In this document: piece after piece, positions 58,082 through 64,000 of the stretch
How the letters are laid out: each line of letters starts with the position of its first letter
Position numbering within the stretch: position 1 is the stretch's first letter
From: Catellatospora sp. IY07-71
GTDB taxonomy: Bacteria > Actinomycetota > Actinomycetes > Mycobacteriales > Micromonosporaceae
Direction: 5' to 3'
Length of the DNA: 64,000 nt
Assembly: GCF_018326265.1 (NCBI RefSeq)
Contig: NZ_AP023360.1
Coordinates: 7,437,001 to 7,501,000, forward strand
Notes under the pieces: generated by a model
What the model saw: the letters and a program-made list of their open reading frames with translations, nothing else
Told to the model about the DNA's origin: nothing
Database searches by the model: none
Made by a program: the position numbers and the translations under genes

Positions 58082-59653
58082 TCAGTCGAGGGCGGCGACC
58101 GGGGCGTCGGCCGTGGCGACCCCGGCGGGGAGGTCGACGGTGCGGCGCGGGCCGGTGAACCACTTGCGGGCCGAGACCAGCCACCACACCCCGACCAGCA
58201 GCAGCACCGCGCCGACCGCGAGCGGCGCGTAGTTGACCGCCGCCCAGTCGAACCCGTCGCTGAACGGCACCCCGGCGGGCACCGTCGGCATGATGAAGTA
58301 CAGCGAGATCACGACGATCTCGATGGAGGCGATCCAGCCGAGCACCTTGTAGCGGCGGCCGAGGTTCCACGGGCCGGGCTCGAAGTTGTCACCCGCCTTC
58401 AGCCGCAGCATGATCGGGATGAGGAAGGCCAGGTAGAGGCCGATGACCGCGACCGAGACCACGGCGTAGAAGGCGATCGGAGCGCCGTTCTTCTGGTACA
58501 GGGCGGGCAGCGTGAGCAGGCCGCCCGCGACGCAGCCGGCGACCACGGCCCAGACCGGCGTGCCGTTGCGGTCCAGCCGGGTCCACACCCGCCAGCCGGG
58601 CACGGCGCCGTCCCGGCTGAAGGCGTACATCATCCGGGACATGCTGGTCACGCAGCTCATACCGCAGAAGAACTGCCCGACGGTGGAGATGATGATGACA
58701 GCCTTGAAGAAGCCGGACGACAGCGCGCCCTGCAGCAGCACCCCGACGAAGCCGTAGCCGCCGGTGACCGCGTCGGCGTCCTGCACCGCGAACAGGAACG
58801 CCAGCAGCAGGATCCAGCCGCCGATCGCGGAGTAGAAGATGGACCGCCACAGCGCCTTGGCGGCGTTGAGCGCGGCGCCGCGGGTCTCCTCGGCCACGTG
58901 CGCGCACGCGTCGAACCCGGTGATCGTGTACTGCGTGAGCAGCCCGCCCAGGGGCAGCACGTACAGCCAGAAGCCGAGGCCGGAGGTGCTGCCGTCGAGG
59001 AAGCCGTTCGCGTTGATCGTCTCGCCGAACACGAACGACGGGCTCTGATGGGTGTCCGGCACGAAGATCAGGATGCCGACGATGACGGCGGCGCCGAAGA
59101 CGTGCCACCAGACGGATACGTCCTGTAGCCGGTTGATGATCCGGGCGCCGAAGATGTTGATCACGGCGTGCAGCGCCAGGATGATCAGGAACAGGTAGAA
59201 CGCCTGCTGGAAGCTGCCCTCCCAGCCGGGCACGGTGTTGGCCAGCACCAGGTTGAGGAACGTGGCGCAGCCGTAGTCGACCGACGCGGTGACCGCGATC
59301 AGGCCGATCAGGTTGAACCAGCCGGTGAACCAGCCGTGCACCGGCTTGCCCAGCTTGGCCGCCCACCAGTAGATGCCGCCCGCGGTCGGGTACGCCGAGA
59401 CCAGCTCGGACAGGCAGAAGCCGATGATCAGGATGAACGCGGAGATGATCGGCCAGCCCCAGGAGACGGCGATCGGGCCGCCGTTCATCCACGCCTGGCC
59501 GAAGGTGGTGAAGCACCCGGCCAGGATCGAGATGATCGAGAACGAGATGGCGAAGTTGGAGAAGCCGCTCCAGCCACGGCGCAGCTCCTGCTTGTAGCCG
59601 AGTTCGGCGAGTCGTGCGGCATCGGTGTCGATGGTCTGCGCGGGATCCGTCAT
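58082..59653 (-). CDS. APC family amino acid permease
   Basis: A 523-residue permease with 12 helices. ELRRGWSGFSNFAISFSIISILAGCFTTFGQAW in helix 1 and VSAYPTAGGIYWWAAKLG in helix 3 match the APC amino acid/choline/GABA subgroup, and the CAHVAEETRGAALNAAKALW loop matches too. The substrate is uncertain. GGAGGGGCAG precedes the ATG. It lies next to two 61-bp palindromes. Confidence 0.9.
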   Translation of the reverse strand: MTDPAQTIDTDAARLAELGYKQELRRGWSGFSNFAISFSIISILAGCFTTFGQAWMNGGPIAVSWGWPIISAFILIIGFCLSELVSAYPTAGGIYWWAAKLGKPVHGWFTGWFNLIGLIAVTASVDYGCATFLNLVLANTVPGWEGSFQQAFYLFLIILALHAVINIFGARIINRLQDVSVWWHVFGAAVIVGILIFVPDTHQSPSFVFGETINANGFLDGSTSGLGFWLYVLPLGGLLTQYTITGFDACAHVAEETRGAALNAAKALWRSIFYSAIGGWILLLAFLFAVQDADAVTGGYGFVGVLLQGALSSGFFKAVIIISTVGQFFCGMSCVTSMSRMMYAFSRDGAVPGWRVWTRLDRNGTPVWAVVAGCVAGGLLTLPALYQKNGAPIAFYAVVSVAVIGLYLAFLIPIMLRLKAGDNFEPGPWNLGRRYKVLGWIASIEIVVISLYFIMPTVPAGVPFSDGFDWAAVNYAPLAVGAVLLLVGVWWLVSARKWFTGPRRTVDLPAGVATADAPVAALD

Positions 59654-59769
59654 GGCTGCCCCTCCTGGCGCTCGACGATGCCCGAGTGTCAGCCGTCACA
59701 TCAGCACATGGCAATACCCCGTTCTCCCGAGCCACGCCGGCCACCCACCCTCGCCGTCCCAACCGCCAA

Positions 59770-59830
59770 GATCGCCATCTCGTGTCGAAAAGTGCAGCTG
59801 GACCACAGGTTCCGACACGAGACTCCGATC
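59770..59830. repeat. 61-bp GATC palindrome, copy e
   Basis: Arms GATCGCCATCTCGTGTCG and the near-complement, GATC to GATC exactly 61 bp. Loop text (GTGCAGCTGGACCACAGGT) is close to the family consensus. It is in the same orientation as copy f, 44 bases away. Confidence 0.85.
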
Positions 59831-59874
59831 AACCCCGGCTCCCGCGCCAACCGGCGAGCCCGGCACACCGACAT

Positions 59875-59935
59875 GATCGGCGTCTCGTGTCACAAAGTGC
59901 GGCTGGACCATAGGTTTCGACACGAGACGCCGATC
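59875..59935. repeat. 61-bp GATC palindrome, copy f
   Basis: GATC to GATC is exactly 61 bp. Arms GATCGGCGTCTCGTGTC and complement; loop GTGCGGCTGGACCATAGGT. Same orientation as copy e. Confidence 0.85.
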
Positions 59936-60061
59936 ACCGGCGCGGCGCTCCGGTAACGGGACAGCGATGGGACATGCCAAAAACGTCCGCGACCACGGCT
60001 GGCCCTTGGACGTAGATGGAACGCAGATCGATCTCGACGATCTGCGGACAATCGTCCCGAG

Positions 60062-60622
60062 TCAACGACGCGGAAGTGCGTTCAGCACCATTGCGTCGTA
60101 GACCGGGCCGTCCTCGAACGGCCGCAGTCCGGCAAGCCGAGCCCAGCCCCACGAGCGGTACGCGGCCTGAGCCGGGCCGTTGCTGGGCAGCACCAGAAGA
60201 GCGCCACGCTGCTCAGGCCGCCCGGACAGCAGCGCGTCGTGCAGCGCCCGTGCATGACCCTGCCGCTGCCACGGCCGACGGACCATGATCTCCGTGATGG
60301 CGAAGGTGCGCGTCCCGTCTTCAGCCAGCAGCGCCGGATCGACCGCCTCGTTCAGGCCCTTCCACCAACCGGTCCACTCCGGCAGGGGGAATCCCATGGC
60401 GTAGCCGACCAGGTCCTCGCCAACATGCCCGGCCACCAAGGTGAAGCCGTCACGCATGCCGTATACGACCAGCCGCTCCCAGTATCGCGACGGCGAGAAG
60501 AAGGGGTCTGAGACCCTGTCCGCGTAAACCTCGGCGTAGACGTCGACCAGCACCTCCCGATGCCGGTGCAGCCCGTCCGCATCGAGGCGGGTCACCCGGA
60601 GTGGAGTCAGCGCGTCAGCCAC
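60062..60622 (-). CDS. GNAT family N-acetyltransferase
   Basis: A 186-residue acetyltransferase. The acetyl-CoA binding loop is seen as ITEIMVRRPWQRQGHARALHDALL (the Q/R-x2-G-x-A motif), preceded by VGEDLVGYAMGF. It also carries the family tail strand GALLVLPSNGPAQAAYRSWGW. The GTG start overlaps the stop of the upstream XRE gene by eight bases, suggesting a functional link. Substrate unknown. Confidence 0.88.
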   Translation of the reverse strand: MADALTPLRVTRLDADGLHRHREVLVDVYAEVYADRVSDPFFSPSRYWERLVVYGMRDGFTLVAGHVGEDLVGYAMGFPLPEWTGWWKGLNEAVDPALLAEDGTRTFAITEIMVRRPWQRQGHARALHDALLSGRPEQRGALLVLPSNGPAQAAYRSWGWARLAGLRPFEDGPVYDAMVLNALPRR

Positions 60623-61865
60623 GCGGAGCCCCGGAAGAGTGCGATCCGCGACGGGTAAGGAAGGCCTCGACTGCCGGGACTGATCGGTATGGGGCGAGTC
60701 CCACCACAGCAAGGTCCAATTCGCGCGCCACGCGCCAGCTGTCGACCGTGCCGGCGAGATCATCCAGAGCGCTGTCGGCCAGCCGGGCCGCCGCCTCCAC
60801 GTCCCGGTCGGCGCCGAGATTCGCGCAGGCGAGCCGAGTCCGATAGAGCGCTCTGCTCCTGGCGTATTCGTCGGCGTGCCCGTCGACCGCACGACCCAGC
60901 AGGCGGACAGCCCGCGCGTGCTGGCCCATCTCCAGCGCGCTCGTGCCTTCGATGCCGTCGACCTCCGCCTCGGTGAGGAACGAGCACCAACGTTCAACTG
61001 GGCGGCCGTCAGCACGGCCGAGATGCGTACGCGCGCGGACCATCGCCTGCTCGAAGTCTGCTCGCCGTCCCGCAAGGGCGTACGCCCGCGCCAGCCGGAG
61101 CTGTGGAATCACCCTCAGACGCGGGTGACCGCCGGGACGCGCGGCCGCGCGCTCCGACGCCTCAGCCCAGCGGACCGCCTGACGAGGATTTCCGAGGACA
61201 TTCGCCTGAAGCGCCAGATTGGCCAGCGCATGGGTCTCCACCTCGACGTCGTCGGCCTGCTTCGCCTGGCCCAGCGCCTCGGTGTAACACGACCGCGCGA
61301 CGTCCTGCCGTCCGGCGTCGGCAGCGAGCCAGCCTGCGCACATGTGCATCCGCGCCGCGACCGAAAGGAGCCGACGGCCGACGCGGGGGGTATAGATCGC
61401 CTGGTCCAGCCAGCGATTCGCCTCGTCGGCGTAACCGACCGCGGTACGCCAGAGACCCTCACCGCCGTGTTTGAAGTCCATGGCGTACAACCGCGTAACG
61501 CGGCGTTGCAGCTCCTCGACGTCAGCCGCGCCGAGCCGTCCACCGGGACCCGGCTGCTCCGGCAGCAGACCCGCGACAGCCGCGCCCGCCGTGCCCGTCA
61601 GCAACGCCCTCCGTCTCATGTCCTCGGACGCTACTCGCGCCCGGGGCCTGCTGGGATCGTCACGGCTTCTTGTCAACACCAGCTCGCCATCGGCGCCGAG
61701 GGCGGCGTCGATCGCCTTGGTGATCGACGCCGACGGGAACTGCTTACCGTTCTCGATCCTGCTGAGCAGGGCGCAGTCAACTGGGACGGCGTTGCCCAGC
61801 TGGCGCAGCGACAGTCCGCGAGCGAGTCGCAGACGTCGGAGCACCTCGCCGACGGTCTCCTCCAT
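60615..61865 (-). CDS. XRE-type regulator with TPR-like repeats
   Basis: A 416-residue regulator. The XRE helix-turn-helix covers about 6-60 (GEVLRRLRLARGLSLRQLGNAVPVDCALLSRIENGKQFPSAS). The middle and C-terminal parts (about 125-400) are helical TPR-type repeats (AVGYADEANRWLDQAIYTPRVGRRLLSVAARMH, ALGQAKQADDVEVETHALANLALQANVLGN). Similar Streptomyces and Micromonospora proteins control morphological or metabolic genes. A hydrophobic LLTGTAGAAVAGLL stretch near residue 90 is present but is not a clear membrane anchor. Confidence 0.85.
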   Translation of the reverse strand: MEETVGEVLRRLRLARGLSLRQLGNAVPVDCALLSRIENGKQFPSASITKAIDAALGADGELVLTRSRDDPSRPRARVASEDMRRRALLTGTAGAAVAGLLPEQPGPGGRLGAADVEELQRRVTRLYAMDFKHGGEGLWRTAVGYADEANRWLDQAIYTPRVGRRLLSVAARMHMCAGWLAADAGRQDVARSCYTEALGQAKQADDVEVETHALANLALQANVLGNPRQAVRWAEASERAAARPGGHPRLRVIPQLRLARAYALAGRRADFEQAMVRARTHLGRADGRPVERWCSFLTEAEVDGIEGTSALEMGQHARAVRLLGRAVDGHADEYARSRALYRTRLACANLGADRDVEAAARLADSALDDLAGTVDSWRVARELDLAVVGLAPYRSVPAVEAFLTRRGSHSSGAPRG

Positions 61866-62007
61866 GGTGGTGCGTTCCCCCTGCCTGGGCCGGTTGACAA
61901 CAGCCGCACGTCAACTGTCAACACCTGTCCGGAGCAGCCACCGCCCCGTCACGCTTGGTCAGGCGCGGGGCGGACGCGATGGCAGGTCCGTCCGCCTCGC
62001 TGCCCAA

Positions 62008-62304
62008 TCAGGACGGTAAACCGGAACGCGGGTGGGGATCAATGACTGACACGAGAGCGGGACGCGCCACCTGGAGCGACGACACGCAGGCCGTGGCGAC
62101 CCTGCGCGAAGTCGAGCGTTCGATCTCCGCCACGACCGGCTGGAACACGTCGACGGCGGCCATCCGCGCCATAGCCCGGACGCGGTCGGCGTGATCGAGG
62201 GCGTACACCCACACCTCGGCCTGCCGGCGGTACGGATCACCCGGGGCCCGGGGGTCGGTGGCGTGATCTACCCGTACCCGGGTCAGATGCTCACCCGCCT
62301 GCAC
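62008..62304 (-). CDS. Hypothetical protein, unknown
   Basis: A 98-codon frame with GTG start. The central part, PYRRQAEVWVYALDHADRVRAMARMAAVDVFQPVVAEIERSTS, has balanced composition and helical character. The last 20 codons look less like coding sequence, and a competing plus-strand frame (62042-62194) with a reasonable ribosome binding site covers the same bases. Only one of the two can be real. It lies in line with the regulator and lipoprotein genes, which favours the minus strand. Confidence 0.35.
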   Translation of the reverse strand: MQAGEHLTRVRVDHATDPRAPGDPYRRQAEVWVYALDHADRVRAMARMAAVDVFQPVVAEIERSTSRRVATACVSSLQVARPALVSVIDPHPRSGLPS

Positions 62305-62329
62305 GACCGGTGAGCCGTTCCACGCCGGT

Positions 62330-62845
62330 TCAGTCGTCGACCTCCGTCATCAGCCACCAGCCGTCGCTGATCCGCTCGTACGACGGCTTGCCCTCGTGCT
62401 GGTTCTTGGTGATCGCGTCCTGCGGGTCGTAGAGGTAGAACCAGTTCCACTGGATCGAGCTGTCCTCCAGCCAGAAGCGGGCGTCGCCCACGACACCGGC
62501 GGCGGAGATGGACGCCTCGAAGCGGTGCGTGTCGACACCGCTCGCCCGCATCGCCGCGGTGACGCGGTCGAAGTCCGCGCGAGCGGTGTCGTCGAACGCG
62601 CTGAACTGCTCCGCGGACGTGGCACATCCGCCCTCCCGGAAGTCGCCACGCGGGTATACGAGCCAACGGCACATCGAGCCCTCGTCGAGGTAGGTGCTCA
62701 CGTCGAGCTCGTCGATGACGGGCAGGACCTCGGCGGCCAGCCGCGCGACGTCGTCCGGCCGCCGCTGTTCGGACGGCGGGCCCCCGCAGCCGGTGAGCGC
62801 GGACAGTGCCGCCAGCCAGGCCAGGCCCGCGATGGTGCGGCGCAT
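62330..62845 (-). CDS. Small lipoprotein of unknown function
   Basis: A 171-residue lipoprotein: the lipobox LSALTGC puts the lipidated Cys near residue 20, after a short basic start. The mature part has DELDVSTYLDEGSMCRWLVYPRGD and ends with WLEDSSIQWNWFYLYDPQDAITKNQHEGKPSYERISDGWWLMTEVDD, rich in aromatic residues. A Cys pair (SMCRW and GGCAT) could make a disulfide. GGGGAGGAAGC precedes the ATG. Confidence 0.75.
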   Translation of the reverse strand: MRRTIAGLAWLAALSALTGCGGPPSEQRRPDDVARLAAEVLPVIDELDVSTYLDEGSMCRWLVYPRGDFREGGCATSAEQFSAFDDTARADFDRVTAAMRASGVDTHRFEASISAAGVVGDARFWLEDSSIQWNWFYLYDPQDAITKNQHEGKPSYERISDGWWLMTEVDD

Positions 62846-62874
62846 GCTTCCTCCCCAGCGCGAGCGGCTTTCCG

Positions 62875-63144
62875 TCAGACGAGGCCGGCCATGATCAGGT
62901 TGTAGTACTCGATGATCTTGTAGCCGATCCAGCCGGCGATGACCAGCGCCAGCACCCAGGCGATCAGGGCGGCCGTCTTCGGGAAGCGCCGCGAGAGCCG
63001 GGTGCGCCTGATCAGCCACCGCCGCACCCCGCCCCACCAGAACCGGCGGTCCAGCCACTGGCTGATCTTCCAGAACAGCGTCGTGCGGTGCGTGGGGATG
63101 TCCTTGTCCATCCACTCCGGCAGTTGCGCTCGCCCCCGTGTCAT
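62875..63144 (-). CDS. Small membrane protein of unknown function
   Basis: An 89-residue protein. A basic, Trp-rich N-terminal half (KISQWLDRRFWWGGVRRWLIRRTRLSRRF) is followed by a hydrophobic helix (TAALIAWVLALVIAGWIGYKII) and a short tail. It looks like a single-pass membrane protein with the N-terminus in the cytoplasm. No family is recognised. Confidence 0.6.
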   Translation of the reverse strand: MTRGRAQLPEWMDKDIPTHRTTLFWKISQWLDRRFWWGGVRRWLIRRTRLSRRFPKTAALIAWVLALVIAGWIGYKIIEYYNLIMAGLV

Positions 63145-63333
63145 GACCGGGGATTCTCCGCCAATCTGCCGCCGCTCGCTGCCCCCAGCGCGGTGACCTG
63201 CGGCTTCGTCCGGCACACACTCGCCGCTGCGCGAATTCAGAGAGATTATGGTGTTTTATCCGGCACGTCGGAGCGTAACGGGGCACTCCGGCTGGTTATC
63301 TGAGAGCCCGGCGTTTCAGCAGGAGGTGCCGTT

Positions 63334-64000
63334 ATGTCCGTCATCCGTGCCGCCCTGGTCCAGACGTCCTGGACCGGCGACAAGGAATCGATGATCAAGG
63401 CGCACGAGGAGTACGCGCGCCAGGCCGCGGCGCAGGGCGCCAAGGTGATCTGCTTCCAGGAGCTGTTCTACGGCCCCTACTTCTGCCAGGTCCAGGACGC
63501 GCAGTACTACGCCTACGCGGAGTCGGTCCCGGGCCCGACCACCGAGCGCTTCCAGGCCCTGGCCCGCGAGCTGGGCATGGTCATGGTGCTGCCGATGTAC
63601 GAGCAGGAGCAGCCCGGCGTCCTCTACAACACCGCCGCGGTGGTCGACGCCGACGGCCGCTACCTCGGCAAGTACCGCAAGACGCACATCCCGCAGGTGA
63701 AGGGGTTCTGGGAGAAGTTCTACTTCCGGCCCGGCAACCTCGGCTACCCCGTGTTCGACACGGCCGTGGGCAAGGTCGGCGTGTACATCTGCTACGACCG
63801 GCACTTCCCCGAGGGCTGGCGCGCGCTCGGCCTGAACGGGGCGCAGCTCGTGTTCAACCCGTCGGCGACCAGCCGGGGGCTGTCGTCGTACCTGTGGCAG
63901 CTGGAGCAGCCCGCCTCGGCGGTGGCCAACGAGTACTTCGTCGGCGCGATCAACCGGGTCGGCATCGAGGACCTGGGCGACAACGACTTCTACGGCACGT
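63334..64000 (+). CDS. Carbon-nitrogen hydrolase, beta-ureidopropionase-like (partial, runs off right edge)
   Basis: The first 222 codons of a nitrilase-superfamily amidohydrolase, with AGGAGGTG before the ATG. The catalytic Glu is in VICFQELFYGPYF (about residue 43), the Lys in KYRKTHIP (about 115) and the Cys in VYICYDRHFPEGWRALG (about 150). The IPQVKGFWEKFYFRPG loop matches beta-ureidopropionase and N-carbamoyl-amino acid hydrolases that end reductive pyrimidine breakdown. The C-terminus is beyond the window. Confidence 0.92.
   Translation, partial: MSVIRAALVQTSWTGDKESMIKAHEEYARQAAAQGAKVICFQELFYGPYFCQVQDAQYYAYAESVPGPTTERFQALARELGMVMVLPMYEQEQPGVLYNTAAVVDADGRYLGKYRKTHIPQVKGFWEKFYFRPGNLGYPVFDTAVGKVGVYICYDRHFPEGWRALGLNGAQLVFNPSATSRGLSSYLWQLEQPASAVANEYFVGAINRVGIEDLGDNDFYGT

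Larger units (their letters stand above)
59654..60061. other. Intergenic region with two 61-bp palindromes
   Basis: About 400 bases without a gene. Apart from the permease promoter region it holds copies e and f of the GATC palindrome (59770-59830 and 59875-59935). Between and after them nothing else was recognised. Confidence 0.6.

Noticed and set aside
14246..59935. The GATC palindromes as a CRISPR array
   Set aside because: The copies are dispersed over 45 kb and have no regular spacers or cas genes.
62042..62194. Plus-strand 50-codon frame starting MTDTRAGRATW
   Set aside because: It has a fair ribosome binding site and high third-position GC, but the minus-strand frame 62008-62304 covers it with better composition and gene order. 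Neither is certain.

Overview
The DNA is very GC-rich, genes are packed with 4-base ATGA/GTGA overlaps, GTG starts are frequent, and there is a mycothiol-dependent enzyme plus the gcvH-garA-ftsR-DUF151-merR block known from mycobacteria and other actinomycetes. This points to an actinobacterium. The secreted ricin/CBM2-tagged glycosidases and the repeat content suggest the Micromonosporaceae, but the genus is inference. No rRNA, tRNA or CRISPR array was seen.

Layout. 1-11402 is a glucan-use locus. A minus-strand operon runs from a secreted GH30 enzyme through a secreted beta-helix ricin protein and a sugar-binding lipoprotein to two ABC permeases (the last cut by the window edge). A LacI regulator and a divergent secreted GH3 beta-glucosidase lie beyond it, and a two-gene nucleotidyltransferase cassette (7376-8262) is inserted between. 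11451-14227 holds a three-gene cassette (winged-helix regulator, short PEP-dikinase-like protein, small HTH protein) that diverges from a HAD-like gene across a 36-bp inverted-repeat operator. An intact IS4-type element (14377-15898) follows.

16018-29122 is a high-affinity actinobacterial (group 1h-like) [NiFe]-hydrogenase locus in two minus-strand operons. One encodes two SIS proteins, a variant HypC, small and large subunits, a NifU-like protein, DUF5947, DUF6084, a large accessory protein, a maturation protease and a 35-residue peptide. The other is hypA-hypC-hypD-hypE. Two plus-strand genes separate them. hypB and hypF are not in the window.

29240-38879 holds a YdcF-like protein, an SDR, a PAP2 phosphatase and the conserved block pgsA-DUF881-sbp-DUF881-gcvH-garA-ftsR-DUF151-merR, then a secreted GDSL esterase with a CBM2. 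39060-63144 is mixed chromosomal content: TPR protein, WYL regulator, SDR, kinase, OsmC, methyltransferase, APH-type kinase, VapBC, GntR with three MFS transporters, LtrA, enoyl-CoA hydratase, cold-shock protein, GH10-like lipoprotein, APC permease, GNAT and XRE-TPR regulator. A carbon-nitrogen hydrolase runs off the right edge.

Most unusual observations. (1) Six copies of a palindromic element that is exactly 61 bp from GATC to GATC; one is split by the IS4 element, and removing the IS plus one 10-bp target duplication restores exactly 61 bp. (2) An 82-bp hairpin element with a 5-bp duplication (87 bp, 29 codons) inserted in frame in the hydrogenase accessory gene at 21303-22772. (3) The compact PEP-dikinase cassette.
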